Shown here piece by piece: positions 17,686-27,307 of a DNA stretch of 37,050 bases; position 1 is the stretch's first letter; each line of letters starts with the position of its first letter. Source of the stretch: an uncultured Planctomycetaceae bacterium (GTDB lineage: Bacteria > Planctomycetota > Planctomycetia > Pirellulales > Pirellulaceae). The translations under genes and the position numbers were made by a program. Under the pieces are notes generated by a model. The model made no database searches, had not been told where the DNA came from, and saw only the letters and a program-made list of their open reading frames with translations. The stretch is from positions 1 to 37,050 of the forward strand of contig CAIYOB010000766.1 of the NCBI GenBank assembly GCA_903927685.1, read 5' to 3'.

Positions 17686-18849
17686 CTATGGATTGTGCGC
17701 CAAGTACTCCCGCACCAGGGCTTCCATCGTCGCCGGACGCTGGTCGTACAGCCGTCGCAGCTTGCGCGGCTTGTGGTTGGCCAGGGCGTAATGGGTGATG
17801 ATCGGCAGGGCGATCGTGGTGTCCGTATAGCAGACCACGGCGTCGGGCAATCGCGTCGGGTCGACTTTGCCCCAACTGACGGCTTCATGCGGCGTGGCGC
17901 CGGACAGGCCGCCCGTGTCGGGGCGGGCGTCGGTGACTTGGAAAAAGTAGTCCTGGCCGACTTCCTTGATCCGCAGCACTTCCTGGATCTGCGGTTCCGT
18001 TTGCAGCATGAAGTTCTTCGGGCTGCCGCCGCCCATCAGCATCACGCCGCTCTTGCCGCCGGAGCGTTTGGCGGCCAGCACAAAGCTGGTCGTCTCGTTG
18101 ACGTCGATCGACGGGTTGATCCGCAGCTGGTTGCCCTTCAATTCGACACCGGCCACGTTCATGCCGATCGTCGAGTCGCCGGGCGAAGACGTGTAGCAGG
18201 GAACGCCGCAGCGATAAGCGGCGGCCAGCACGGAAACGTCCTTCAAGCCGGCCTTCTTTTCCCATTCCGCCGCGTACCGGCCCAGCAGATAATGCAGTTC
18301 GCCCGTGCCCATCTCCTTCTGGAATTCCGGCTGGACCAGGATTCCGCGGAGGATCTCGTCGGTCGCCATCAGGCAATCGGAATAGCCCAACAGCACGTCG
18401 TAGATCCGTACGATATCGTTCGCCCGCAGATCCGTGTCGTCCAGCAGATGGCTGCCGACGTGCACGGGAAAGTTGAACGCAAAATGCAGATCGTGGTACA
18501 GGTTCGCGCCGGTGGCGACGATCCAGTCGACGAACCCGGCCTTGATCAGTGGGACGACCGCCGCGCAGCCCAGGCCGGCGGGCGTCAAAGCGCCGGCCAG
18601 GCTCAGGCCCACCGTCACGTCGTCGGCGAGCATTTTCTGCGCGAATAACTCGCAGCCCTCGCGGAGCCGGGCCGAGTTGTACGCCAGGAACGCGTTCTGC
18701 ATCAAGTCGCTGAACTTCTCTTTGCCGGTGATGCCTTTGGGCAGGATCCGCTTGCCCGCCAGATATTGGGCCTTGTGCGGGCAGTTCCGATTCAGCATCC
18801 AGTCCGGCGTTTCCGTCTGAGCGTCGCGAATGCGATGAGTACGTTTCAT
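17686..18849 (-). CDS. Deoxyhypusine synthase family protein (possible homospermidine synthase)
   Basis: The 387-residue protein matches the DHS family along its length. It has the NAD/spermidine-binding segments [16 protein letters not shown] and [24 protein letters not shown] carrying the active-site lysine (Lys278; equivalent to Lys329 of human DHS, whose following HH is NF here, as in bacterial homologues), and [14 protein letters not shown] near the C-terminus. Bacteria lack eIF5A, so hypusine formation is unlikely. Some bacterial DHS homologues make homospermidine or related polyamines, and that role is inferred here. The gene is divergent from agmatine deiminase, 155 bp away, which supports polyamine metabolism. 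No strong ribosome binding site is visible before the ATG at 18849. Confidence 0.9.
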   Translation of the reverse strand: MKRTHRIRDAQTETPDWMLNRNCPHKAQYLAGKRILPKGITGKEKFSDLMQNAFLAYNSARLREGCELFAQKMLADDVTVGLSLAGALTPAGLGCAAVVPLIKAGFVDWIVATGANLYHDLHFAFNFPVHVGSHLLDDTDLRANDIVRIYDVLLGYSDCLMATDEILRGILVQPEFQKEMGTGELHYLLGRYAAEWEKKAGLKDVSVLAAAYRCGVPCYTSSPGDSTIGMNVAGVELKGNQLRINPSIDVNETTSFVLAAKRSGGKSGVMLMGGGSPKNFMLQTEPQIQEVLRIKEVGQDYFFQVTDARPDTGGLSGATPHEAVSWGKVDPTRLPDAVVCYTDTTIALPIITHYALANHKPRKLRRLYDQRPATMEALVREYLAHNP

Positions 18850-19004
18850 GAACGCTATGTGTAGGCCGGACCGGCCCCCAATGCAAGGGCCCGAGGAGAC
18901 AACGGCGGCGAATCTTCACGAAAAGGCTGGATTTCCAGGACACCGCCCCGAATTGAAGCCGGCACGGGCCTTGACAGCTCGGCCGCGAATGAGACGATTC
19001 GAGG

Positions 19005-20081
19005 ATGACGACAACCAAGACCAAGACCCCCGCCCAACTCGGTTACGCCCTGCCGGCCGAGTGGGAGCCGCACGAGGCGACCTGGCTGTGCTGGCCCCAA
19101 AACAAGACCGACTGGCCCGGCAAGATGAATGCCGTCCAGTGGGCCTACGGCGAGCTGGTCCGCAAGCTTGCCGCCGGAGAAATCGTCCGGATTCTGGTCG
19201 ACTCGCCGGCGGTCGAGACGCGGGCCCGACGCGTGTTGGAGGCGGCCCGGGCGGATCTGAGCCAGGTCGAATTCTACCGCTGGCCGACGGATCGCGGCTG
19301 GATGCGGGACTCGGGGCCGATTTTTGTGTCCCGCACCTCCCGCGGCCGGCGCGAACGTGCCATCGTGCACTTTCACTTCAACGCCTGGGCGCGCTACGAC
19401 AACTGGCAACTGGATCGCCGCCTCCCCGAGCGGGCCAGCCGCCAGCTGGGCCTGCCGCTGTTCGACGCCCAGAGCCAAGGCCGGCCCGTGGTGCTGGAGG
19501 GCGGCGGGATCGAAGTCAACGGGCGCGGAACGCTGCTCACCACCGAGGAATGCTACCTGGATCCGGCCACCCAGGTCCGCAATCCGGGGCTGGGCCGCGA
19601 GGAATTCGAGGCCGCGCTGCGCAGGTACCTGGGCGTGACGAACGTCCTCTGGCTGGGGCACGGCATCGCCGGCGATGATACCCACGGGCACGTCGACGAC
19701 CTGTGCCGCTTCGTCAACCCCGCCACCGTGGTCCTGATTCAAAGCCGCGATCCCCGGGACGTGAACTACCGACCCCTGGCCGAGAATCGAGAACGTCTGC
19801 AGGATCTGCGCTTGGAGGATGGCAGCAAAATCGAGGTCGTCACGCTGCCGTTGCCCCAGCCGCTGTATTGGCGCGATCGGCGACTGCCCGCCAGCTATGC
19901 CAACTTCTACATCGCCAATGCGGGCGTCCTGGTGCCGACGTTCAACGACCCCGCGGATCGCGAGGCGCTGGGCATCCTGGGGGAACTGTTTCCCACTCGC
20001 CCCGTGATCGGCATTCACGCCGTCGACCTCGTGCTGGGACGCGGCGCCATCCACTGCTTGACCCAGCAGCAGCCGGGCTAA
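19005..20081 (+). CDS. aguA: Agmatine deiminase
   Basis: The 358-residue protein has the usual length and motifs of agmatine deiminase (peptidyl-arginine deiminase-like family), which converts agmatine to N-carbamoylputrescine and ammonia in the cytoplasm. Visible motifs are EWEPHEATWLCWPQ at the N-terminus, DRGWMRDSGPIFV, VLEGGGIEVNG, the catalytic-His segment WLGHGIAGDDTHGHVDDL, and IHCLTQQQPG with catalytic Cys351 at the C-terminus. It lies divergent from the DHS-like gene. Together they suggest an arginine-agmatine-putrescine-polyamine route, but arginine decarboxylase and N-carbamoylputrescine amidase are not in the window. The ATG at 19005 has only a weak CGAGG upstream. Confidence 0.95.
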   Translation: MTTTKTKTPAQLGYALPAEWEPHEATWLCWPQNKTDWPGKMNAVQWAYGELVRKLAAGEIVRILVDSPAVETRARRVLEAARADLSQVEFYRWPTDRGWMRDSGPIFVSRTSRGRRERAIVHFHFNAWARYDNWQLDRRLPERASRQLGLPLFDAQSQGRPVVLEGGGIEVNGRGTLLTTEECYLDPATQVRNPGLGREEFEAALRRYLGVTNVLWLGHGIAGDDTHGHVDDLCRFVNPATVVLIQSRDPRDVNYRPLAENRERLQDLRLEDGSKIEVVTLPLPQPLYWRDRRLPASYANFYIANAGVLVPTFNDPADREALGILGELFPTRPVIGIHAVDLVLGRGAIHCLTQQQPG

Positions 20082-20187
20082 GTCCGGCGGGTTGGCGACC
20101 GGCGAGTTGTCAACCCGGCGGCCGCCCGCAATAATTCGTGACAATTCAACTGTCCCCGTTTCCTGCCTTCAATGATAGCAGATAGCC

Positions 20188-21663
20188 ATGCAAGACAAGC
20201 TCAGCTACACGGCCATTACCTTTGACGACATCCTGCTGGAGCCCCGTTTCAGCGACGTCGTGCCGTCGGGTGTCGAAGTTCGCTCCAAACTGACCAACCG
20301 GATCTCGCTGAATATCCCGCTGCTCAGTTCGCCGATGGACACCGTCACGGAAAGCGAACTGGCGATCGCCCTGGCCAAGGTGGGCGGGATTGGGGTGATC
20401 CACAAAAACATGTCGATCGTGGCGCAGACCGAGGAAGTCAATCGAGTCAAACGCAGTGCCAACGGGATTATCGTCGATCCCGTGACCTTGCCGCCCGACG
20501 CACCCGTCTCCCAAGCGCGGGCTGCCATGGACCAGCACAATGTCTCCGGCATTCCGATCACCTATGCGGACGGCAGGCTAGCAGGCATCCTGACCCGCCG
20601 CGATTTGCGATTCCTCGAAAAAGCGGACATCCCTATCTCGGAAGTAATGACGAAAGAACAGCTTGTAACGGCTACGGGAGAAGTAACGCTTGAGGAAGCT
20701 GAGAAGATTTTAATGGCAAAAAGGGTAGAGAAACTTCTCCTGGTTGACGAAAAGTATTGTCTAACGGGACTGATCACCATCAAAGACATCGACATGATGA
20801 AGCGGTTCCCGGATGCTTGCAAGGACAAGCAGGGCCGTTTGCGGGTTGGTGCCGCGATCGGCGTATTTGATTTCGAACGGGCGCAAAGCCTTATCCAAAA
20901 AGGGGTTGACGTACTAGTCGTCGACAGCGCTCACGGCCATTCGGCCAATGTAGTTGAGACGGTCAAACAGCTGAAACAGCGTTGGGACATCGACGTTGTA
21001 GCTGGCAACATCGCAACGAGACAGGGATGCAGCGACTTGATCCGGGCAGGTGCCGACGCGGTCAAAGTGGGGATTGGGCCCGGCTCGATCTGTACCACAC
21101 GCGTCGTCTCCGGGGTCGGCGTGCCGCAGGTAACCGCGATTTACGAAGCGGCTCAGGCGGCCAAGGAAGCGGGAATACCAATCATTGCGGACGGGGGGAT
21201 TCGGTATTCGGGGGACATTACGAAGGCCATTGCGGCCGGAGCGCACTCGGTCATGATCGGCGGTCTGTTCGCCGGTCTGGCGGAGAGTCCCGGCAAGACG
21301 ATTCTGTTTCAGGGGCGCACGTTCAAGGTGTATCGCGGCATGGGCTCGCTGGGCGCGATGGTCAAGGGCTCCAGCGAACGCTATCGCCAGTCGGGAATCA
21401 CGGGAACCGGCAAACTGGTTCCGGAAGGCGTCGAGGGACGCGTGCCCTTTAAGGGGTCGCTAAGCGATTTTGCGTATCAACTGGTAGGCGGCCTCAGAGC
21501 CGGGATGGGCTACTGTGGCACGCGGACGATTGAGGAGTTGCGGACGGACACGCGGTTCCTCCAGGTCACTCAGGCATCGGTTCGGGAGAGTCACCCCCAT
21601 GACATTGCCATCACGCAGGAAGCGCCCAACTACAGTGTGGAGTCCGCATCCGAAGGAGGTTGA
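20188..21663 (+). CDS. guaB: Inosine-5'-monophosphate dehydrogenase
   Basis: The 491-residue protein is a full-length IMPDH. It oxidises IMP to XMP with NAD+, the committed step of GMP synthesis. The N-terminus has [14 protein letters not shown] and the [14 protein letters not shown] segment. Two CBS domains occupy about residues 95-205. The catalytic loop [18 protein letters not shown] carries Cys302, and [14 protein letters not shown] with SERYRQ marks the flap region. Codons in the second CBS domain and just after (about 20640-21000) are AT-richer than both ends of the gene. The last 65 bp overlap the start of the next gene, so the two are probably translationally coupled. The start lacks a clear Shine-Dalgarno sequence. 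Confidence 0.97.
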   Translation: MQDKLSYTAITFDDILLEPRFSDVVPSGVEVRSKLTNRISLNIPLLSSPMDTVTESELAIALAKVGGIGVIHKNMSIVAQTEEVNRVKRSANGIIVDPVTLPPDAPVSQARAAMDQHNVSGIPITYADGRLAGILTRRDLRFLEKADIPISEVMTKEQLVTATGEVTLEEAEKILMAKRVEKLLLVDEKYCLTGLITIKDIDMMKRFPDACKDKQGRLRVGAAIGVFDFERAQSLIQKGVDVLVVDSAHGHSANVVETVKQLKQRWDIDVVAGNIATRQGCSDLIRAGADAVKVGIGPGSICTTRVVSGVGVPQVTAIYEAAQAAKEAGIPIIADGGIRYSGDITKAIAAGAHSVMIGGLFAGLAESPGKTILFQGRTFKVYRGMGSLGAMVKGSSERYRQSGITGTGKLVPEGVEGRVPFKGSLSDFAYQLVGGLRAGMGYCGTRTIEELRTDTRFLQVTQASVRESHPHDIAITQEAPNYSVESASEGG

Positions 21664-23209
21664 CCGCGCTGGCAGCTGCCGTCGGCCGGATTCCGGCGCA
21701 TTCCTCGGCCGGGCGGCGATTTGCAGCGTCTTTGTCGCCGCGTTCTCCTGCGCGGCGCTGGTGCAGGGAGAGGATGCCGCTCCCCAGCAACTGCCGGCCG
21801 TCAGCGACGCCCGGCCCCTCGAATTCAACGCCCCGCAAGAGGAAGCCACGGCCACCCTGCGGTTCAGCTCGCCAGCCAGCACCGCTGGCAATTCAGCCGC
21901 GGACGGATCGCTGGCGTCCGGGACCGTGCTGCGGTGGAAGAGCCGCCAGAGCGATGCGGCCGGGCCGACCACCGGCTTTTCGTCGCGACCGGCCGAAGGC
22001 GCCTGGCAGGATCGAACTCAGAAGAACGGGCCGCCGGTCATGGCCGTCGCCCACGAGAACGTCCCGGGGGCGTTTCGCGATCCCTTCGGCGACAAGGCTC
22101 CGGCGTCCGACGCAGGACTTCGCCTGCTGTCGCCCACGGGCACGGCCGTCGAACTGGGCACCAGCGACGCGGAAGGCGACGCTCCGACCCCGCCGTACCA
22201 ATTAATGGCCGCTGATTCGCCAATCCAGAAACCGTCCGTCATGCGGCCGGGGAAGACGTCCACCCGGGCTGCCGAGCCGGGGGCCACGCAGAAGCCGTCG
22301 GCCGATGATACCTTGCCGCCGCTGCCGCCCGGGCGGTCGTATGCTCCGGAAATCCCGTTCCCCAAGCCGTCGACCGATGAAACGCCCGGCCCGGGGGCGG
22401 CCTCGGGCCAGGGACTGTCGCCGGCAGCTCCGTCCCTCGGACCTCCGTCGTCGGTGCTCGAAAACGAGCTGGCCGTCGGCGATGCCAGCTGTCAGCGGGT
22501 CTACAATGACCGGAACTGCTGCGACGAAGACCGGAAGTGCGCCACCGCCCGGCAGGCGCTCCGCGCCAACTCGATCACCAAGATCTCGCTCGATATCACC
22601 GCTCCGTTCAAGCCGGACGCGGCGACGTTGGAGGAAGAACTGGAGGCTCGGGAAGGGCGGTTGCGGGAGATGCCGGCTCGCCAGTGGCGGGATCGGACCG
22701 GCAAGGTCGTGGCTTCCGGCCGCTTGCAGGGCATCCGCAACCGGAAGATCACCGTCGCCGGCGAGGTGGGAGAACCCGCCGAGTTGCGACTGGGCGAGCT
22801 GAGCGACGACGATCTGTGCTTCCTGGCCGCCTGGTGGGGCGTGCCGACCGAGTGCACCTTGGGCGACGACCAGTTCAATCCGCGGGCCTGGGATTTGGTG
22901 ACCATGACGTGGAAGGCGTCCGCGCTGTGCCACAAGCCGCTGTACTTTGAAGAAGTGGGTCTGGAGCGGTACGGTCACTCGATGGGACCGGTGCTCGAGC
23001 CGGTGCATTCCGGGGCGCATTTCTTCCTGAACGTCGCGTTCCTGCCGTACAAGATGGGAATTCATCCGCCGCACGAGTGCCAGTACGCGTTGGGCTACTA
23101 CCGTCCGGGCAATTGTGCTCCCTGGCTGGTGCCGCAGGTGCCGCTCAGCCTGCGAGGCGCACTGGTCCAAGGCACGGCGGCCCTGGGCGTGGTCTACCTC
23201 CTGCCCTAA
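21599..23209 (+). CDS. Exported planctomycete-type conserved protein with SHD1-like domain
   Basis: The ATG at 21599 is chosen because a GGGAGAG ribosome binding site lies upstream; it gives 536 residues and overlaps guaB by 65 bp. The N-terminus has a long basic region followed by a hydrophobic stretch ([17 protein letters not shown]) and a likely cleavage near VQGEDA. The first half is low-complexity and rich in Pro, Ala and Ser. An SHD1-like segment starts at [16 protein letters not shown] and ends [14 protein letters not shown]. The C-terminal third ([22 protein letters not shown], then [16 protein letters not shown]) resembles a conserved region of unknown function that I associate with planctomycetes. 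A cell-envelope role is inference. A strong terminator follows. Confidence 0.8.
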   Translation: MTLPSRRKRPTTVWSPHPKEVDRAGSCRRPDSGAFLGRAAICSVFVAAFSCAALVQGEDAAPQQLPAVSDARPLEFNAPQEEATATLRFSSPASTAGNSAADGSLASGTVLRWKSRQSDAAGPTTGFSSRPAEGAWQDRTQKNGPPVMAVAHENVPGAFRDPFGDKAPASDAGLRLLSPTGTAVELGTSDAEGDAPTPPYQLMAADSPIQKPSVMRPGKTSTRAAEPGATQKPSADDTLPPLPPGRSYAPEIPFPKPSTDETPGPGAASGQGLSPAAPSLGPPSSVLENELAVGDASCQRVYNDRNCCDEDRKCATARQALRANSITKISLDITAPFKPDAATLEEELEAREGRLREMPARQWRDRTGKVVASGRLQGIRNRKITVAGEVGEPAELRLGELSDDDLCFLAAWWGVPTECTLGDDQFNPRAWDLVTMTWKASALCHKPLYFEEVGLERYGHSMGPVLEPVHSGAHFFLNVAFLPYKMGIHPPHECQYALGYYRPGNCAPWLVPQVPLSLRGALVQGTAALGVVYLLP

Positions 23210-23250
23210 GAGATTCTGTTTGCTTCGAGTTCGGGAGCGATTGGGAAGGC

Positions 23251-23285
23251 AAACGGCGGAGCGTCTCACGGCGCTCCGCCGTTTT
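23251..23285 (+). terminator. Rho-independent terminator after the guaB operon
   Basis: A perfect 13-bp stem, aaacggcggagcg (23251-23263) with cgctccgccgttt (23272-23284), encloses an 8-nt loop and ends in TTTT. It lies 42 bp after the stop at 23209. The A-run at the 5' side means it can also work in the other direction. Confidence 0.9.
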
Positions 23286-23413
23286 GCATTTGCGGGCCGG
23301 AACTCCGTGGCAGACGGCCCGGCATCCCCCGCTTTCAGTGCTGCTCGATCTGTATCGTGACATCCTCTTGGCAAACGGTTCTGCTCTGCCACGTTCTGAT
23401 TTTTCCCACCGAT

Positions 23414-23473
23414 GGCAAAGCCGTCCCACGGATGCGGAAAGCCCTTTGCCTGTAGCCGTGGGACGGCTTTGCC
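23414..23473. repeat. 18-bp perfect inverted repeat, candidate dispersed repeat or REP-like element
   Basis: Arms 23414-23431 (ggcaaagccgtcccacgg) and 23456-23473 are exact reverse complements separated by 24 nt. A partial third copy of the motif (gtccgtggga) follows directly at 23474-23483. There is no T-run, so it does not look like a terminator. The structure fits a short palindromic repeat that may occur many times in the genome. Confidence 0.6.
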
Positions 23474-23639
23474 GTCCGTGGGATACTCGAACAAGTACTG
23501 GGGTTCAATCAGCCGTATCACAGGTCAGTCGATCAACCCGATAGAGGTATGCTTCCAGCCTGTCAGGCGAGACAAGCAAGATGCCAATCCCACTTGCCGC
23601 CTTCGTGAATCATCCGGGATAAACGAGGCCGTCACTCTC

Positions 23640-25760
23640 TCAGCGGTCCTGGGCGGCGGGCAGGGCGTCGAACACCAAGACTTCCCACGGCGCCAGGCTG
23701 ATTTGCCGCGGCTGACCGGCTCGGGCGGAGAACGCGGGCCGAGCGGCGGCGTCCTCCCAGGGACTCTGGAGTGTAAACTGCGATACGGCTCCCGGCGGCA
23801 GCTCGAAGGCCGCAGCGACGTCCAACGCGAACTCGTGTGGCTGGTCGTCCGGATTCCGGAGCATCACAATCCCCTTCCGCGGCGACCAGGCGGCGTAGCC
23901 GTAGACTTCGAGCCGGCCGGGGTCGCCCCCGATCCAGTGCGTGTCGACCAGCACGTCGGCGTTGGCTCGCGACCATTTGGCTGCTTCCGCCAGGACCCGC
24001 CAGTCCTCGGCGGTCAGCTTGCCGGGCTGGATGTACAATTCCTGCAAGCTGGTGCCGGCGCCGAAGAACGCTCGGACGTCGTCCCGAAAGCCCGCGGAGG
24101 TGAACGTGGGGTCGCCCGCCGAGCCTTGGCGCGAGTACGCCACGCCCTGGGTCATTAGCGCGTTCAAGGGGTACAAGGGGCCTTTGCCGACGATGTTGCG
24201 GTAGGTTTCCTGGTCGCGGTAGGTCAGCCACTGCTGTTGCCGAGTGCCTTTGCCGGCCAGCCCCATGTCGCCGCCTTGCCGCCACACCGAGTCCGCGAAC
24301 CGCAGCCAGAACGGCGACGGCCAGGAACCGGTCGTCAAGTTGATGTACAGCTTCGGATCTTCCTTCCGCAACTCGAGCATCAGCCGCCGCATGGCCTCGG
24401 CGTCCAGCACGTAAGCCGCCCCGCCGCTGGCATACGTCCCGGCGGCGATCCCGTCGAACTTGAAATGGTTGACTCCGTACTTGCGGATCATGTCCACGCA
24501 GGCCTGGCGGAAGGCGGCGTAGTACTTCGGCCCGGCCAGCGAGAACCCCGTCGGATTCGTCTCGTAGCCCTGCTCGCGCCCGTACTGCAGCCGCTGCTCG
24601 CGGGGCTTGCCATAGCCGCCAAACGGCGACAGCCAGACGCCCAACCGCGTGTCGTATTGCCGGCACGCCTGGGCCAGCGGCGTGAAGCCATTGGGAAAGC
24701 CGTCGTGAAACTGCCACAGCGTCTGCGGATTGTCCCAGCCGTCGTCGAAGACCAGGGCGTCCAGCACCACGCCGTGGGGTTGAACCAGGCGTTCGCCGCA
24801 CAGGCGGATCGCTTCCAGGCAATTGGCTTCGTTCAAGGCGAACGGCTGCCAGGCCGTGTCGTACCACGAGTTGTAATGCAGGAACGGGCGATACGGATGA
24901 GCCCGTTCGCGTTCCAGGTAGTACAGGAACCCGCGCCGCAACTGGCCCGGGGGAGTCACCCCCAACACGAAACTGACCGTCAGTGACTCGCCCTTGCCCA
25001 AAACCGCTTGGCGAGGCAGCCGACAACAAACGCTCCCGCCCGCGCCCGCGGGTCCGGCCTGCCCCGCCGCGTCCCGTGTTTCGTTGACGGCCAGGGGATC
25101 TTCACAGCCGCAGAAGAAGGGCTCGGCGACGACCGGCGAACCGTCAACTCGGCCCATCGTCCGGGCCCCGGCCCAAGGCTGGTCCAGCCACACGATTTCC
25201 TGCAGATCGAGATCGTCCGCCAGCGAGCAGAGCTGGATCTCTTGACGCGCGTAATTGGCCTGGTCGTGAAGCGTGACGCGCCAAGTCACTCGCAGGCGTC
25301 CGTCCGCCGACTGCAACGGCAGTTCCACCTGACGCCCCGGAATCCGCGCCGCCCGTCGCGCGGCCTGCGGGTCCGGCTGTAATTCCGACGCTAGCGGCGC
25401 GCCGGTTCGCTCGAGCGTCGATGCGTTGTACCGCTGGCCACCGCCGAGCACGATCTGGAACAGCTCGCCGGTCAGCGGCAGTTGCTGCGGCCGCTGTTGA
25501 TCGCGGACCCAATTCGCTCGCAGGCCCTGCGGGCCCAGACTCCACGAAATCGCCAGGGCTTGATTCGAAAGCTCGATGGTCGTCTCGCCGATCTCGCACT
25601 GCGCGGCTCCCGGCGCTGTTCCGGGGTAATCCAATTGCCGATCCACCGGATCCTCCGAGGCCGGGCGGGCCTCCAGCTGCTCGCCGGCCGTGGCGATCAA
25701 CGCCGTCAATCCCAGGATTCCGATCGCAGCAAGCAGCCGGCGGAGGTGAGTTCGACACAT
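23640..25760 (-). CDS. Exported GH36-like glycoside hydrolase (alpha-galactosidase-type)
   Basis: The ATG at 25760 gives 706 residues with a signal peptide (MCRTHLRRLLAAIGILGLTA, cleavage near TAGEQ). An ATG 31 codons further upstream would place non-signal sequence first. The N-terminal half resembles the beta-sandwich of GH36 enzymes. The barrel follows with HYNSWYDTAWQPF, LDALVFDDGWDN, LGVWLSPFGGYG and HFKFDGIAAGT, where Asp436 in KxD is the expected nucleophile of clan GH-D. Asp498 in WRQGGDMG is a candidate acid/base. A beta-sandwich C-terminus ends near LAPWEVLVFDALPA. Family enzymes usually cleave alpha-galactosides. The exact substrate is uncertain, as planctomycete members often act on complex polysaccharides. 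Confidence 0.82.
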   Translation of the reverse strand: MCRTHLRRLLAAIGILGLTALIATAGEQLEARPASEDPVDRQLDYPGTAPGAAQCEIGETTIELSNQALAISWSLGPQGLRANWVRDQQRPQQLPLTGELFQIVLGGGQRYNASTLERTGAPLASELQPDPQAARRAARIPGRQVELPLQSADGRLRVTWRVTLHDQANYARQEIQLCSLADDLDLQEIVWLDQPWAGARTMGRVDGSPVVAEPFFCGCEDPLAVNETRDAAGQAGPAGAGGSVCCRLPRQAVLGKGESLTVSFVLGVTPPGQLRRGFLYYLERERAHPYRPFLHYNSWYDTAWQPFALNEANCLEAIRLCGERLVQPHGVVLDALVFDDGWDNPQTLWQFHDGFPNGFTPLAQACRQYDTRLGVWLSPFGGYGKPREQRLQYGREQGYETNPTGFSLAGPKYYAAFRQACVDMIRKYGVNHFKFDGIAAGTYASGGAAYVLDAEAMRRLMLELRKEDPKLYINLTTGSWPSPFWLRFADSVWRQGGDMGLAGKGTRQQQWLTYRDQETYRNIVGKGPLYPLNALMTQGVAYSRQGSAGDPTFTSAGFRDDVRAFFGAGTSLQELYIQPGKLTAEDWRVLAEAAKWSRANADVLVDTHWIGGDPGRLEVYGYAAWSPRKGIVMLRNPDDQPHEFALDVAAAFELPPGAVSQFTLQSPWEDAAARPAFSARAGQPRQISLAPWEVLVFDALPAAQDR

Positions 25761-26008
25761 GGTTGGACCTGCGATTGGGGCCAGTAGAAACGGGAGCGGC
25801 GAAACACACGCGAGGACGGGAGTCCGCACTTCCGCCTGCGCAACATGATGCACTTCTTTGACGTCAAGTCAACAAACACGACTCAAAAAGGCAATTGCCG
25901 GCTCAACACACGGGCCGTCGGCTGCCAAGGAACATCTTGGGGCTCCAATGGGTGGTTGTAACGATCTCGATCGGCACGTAAGTTTAACAACAGGAGGGGG
26001 ACGCGAGC
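25761..26008. other. Divergent intergenic region between glycosidase and TIR genes
   Basis: The 248 bp hold no gene. Two 10-bp perfect palindromes are visible, ttgacgtcaa (25858-25867) and ggcaattgcc (25890-25899). The first contains a TTGACG that could serve as a -35 element in either direction, but no good -10 element follows. Near the plus-strand gene lies AGGAGG at 25992-25997. Confidence 0.45.
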
Positions 26009-27295
26009 GTGATGGCGAATCCTGAGCACGTCGAGTTGCTTTGGCAGGGAGCGGACGCGATTTCGGACTGGCGAGAGGCGAATCCGGACGCCCCGCTGGA
26101 ACTCCGCGGAGCGAACCTCCACCGGGCGGATCTCGTCGGGGCGGGGTTGTGCGAGGCCCATCTTGCCGGGGCGGACCTTCGTGACGCGGATCTAAATGCC
26201 GCCGACCTTGACGGCGCGGACCTGCAACGGGCCAACCTGCACGGGGCCAACTTGAGCGGAGCGAATTTGAGCGGCGCGTACCTCCACGAGGCGGACTTGA
26301 GCCGGGCGAATTTGAGCCGCGCGGATCTGCATTCGGCGCAGCTGAACGAAGCCCGCCTGCGCGGAGCCAATCTCACCTGGGCAAACTTGATGTGGGCCGA
26401 TCTCGTCGGGGCGGACTTGGAAGGAACGCAGCTTCGGGGGGCGAACCTGTTTGAATCGCTCCTGTGGGGCGCGAGGCTTCGCGCCGCGGATCTCAGCCAC
26501 GCGAAACTGCATGCCGCCTGCCTCAGCGAAGCCGATCTCCGCGGAGCGAACTTGACGGGCGCCCATTTGGACGAGGCGAACCTGCACGGGACGCAGTTCG
26601 GCTGGACGGTGTTCGGTGATGTGGACCTGTCCGCCGTCAAGGACCTGTCGACCGCCAGGCATCAAGGCCCCAGCACGATCGGCGTGGATACGTTGGCCCG
26701 CAGCCGGGGGCGGATCCCCGGCGAGTTTCTCCGCCAGTGTGGCTTCCGCCCGTGGCAGATCTTGGAGGCCAAGCTGTACGACCCGGCACTGTCCCTGGAT
26801 GACTTGCGCGAGTTCCACCTGCAGGCGGTACTGGCGCGCCAGCGCGGTCCGCTGACTCTTGGCGGCGTCTTCATTTCACATGCCCACGCCGATGCCGCGT
26901 TCGCGGACCAGTTGCGACGGCGACTGGGCGAGGACGACATTCCGACGTGGCAGGACCGGCGCGGCGTGTCGGACGAGGCCTTGCCCAGGCCGGACGTTCC
27001 GCGGGTGCGGCGAAACGACTTGGTTCTGCTGGTCCTGTCGGCGGCGAGCGTCGTCAGCGACTGGATCGCGCAGGAACTCGACAGGATTCGCCACAAGGAA
27101 AAGGAGGAGGGCCGCGAGATCCTTCGCTTGCTGGCCCTGGACGACGCCTGGCGGGCCAGGGTTGCCGACGTGGAGGCGGATCCGCGGGCGGTCTGGCAGT
27201 ACGTCGGCCAGAAACCGATCCTGGACTTCACCGGCTGGGATCGGGGCGGGGGTCGGGAAGCGTTTGCGGTGCTGGCGAGCGGACTGCGAATCTGA
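26009..27295 (+). CDS. Pentapeptide-repeat protein with C-terminal TIR domain (candidate NADase effector)
   Basis: The protein has 428 residues, starting at GTG 26009 (11 nt after AGGAGG) or at ATG 26012. Residues about 31-205 are A(D/N)LxX pentapeptide repeats, which form a right-handed square beta-helix. A linker (GPSTIGVDTLARSRGRIP) matches one I know from other pentapeptide-TIR proteins. From residue 285 a TIR domain begins with GGVFISHAHADAAFADQL, followed by IPTWQDR and LVLLVLSAASVVSDW. Glu356 in DWIAQELD aligns with the catalytic Glu of SARM1-type TIR NADases (DWVHKE). Bacterial TIR domains often degrade NAD+ during anti-phage defence, so an immune role is inferred. There are no partner genes beside it: the glycosidase is divergent and the CNNM-type gene converges 12 bp away. 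Confidence 0.88.
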   Translation: MMANPEHVELLWQGADAISDWREANPDAPLELRGANLHRADLVGAGLCEAHLAGADLRDADLNAADLDGADLQRANLHGANLSGANLSGAYLHEADLSRANLSRADLHSAQLNEARLRGANLTWANLMWADLVGADLEGTQLRGANLFESLLWGARLRAADLSHAKLHAACLSEADLRGANLTGAHLDEANLHGTQFGWTVFGDVDLSAVKDLSTARHQGPSTIGVDTLARSRGRIPGEFLRQCGFRPWQILEAKLYDPALSLDDLREFHLQAVLARQRGPLTLGGVFISHAHADAAFADQLRRRLGEDDIPTWQDRRGVSDEALPRPDVPRVRRNDLVLLVLSAASVVSDWIAQELDRIRHKEKEEGREILRLLALDDAWRARVADVEADPRAVWQYVGQKPILDFTGWDRGGGREAFAVLASGLRI

Positions 27296-27307
27296 GGGGA
27301 CGCTGAT

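Larger units (their letters stand above)
23210..23639. other. Convergent intergenic region
   Basis: The 430 bp between two converging genes contains no convincing gene. It holds the terminator at 23251-23285 and the long inverted repeat at 23414-23473. Nothing else was recognised. Confidence 0.7.

Noticed and set aside
18855..20144. 429-codon minus-strand frame opposite agmatine deiminase
   Set aside because: The plus strand encodes a complete agmatine deiminase with all motifs; the reverse frame has no recognisable domain.
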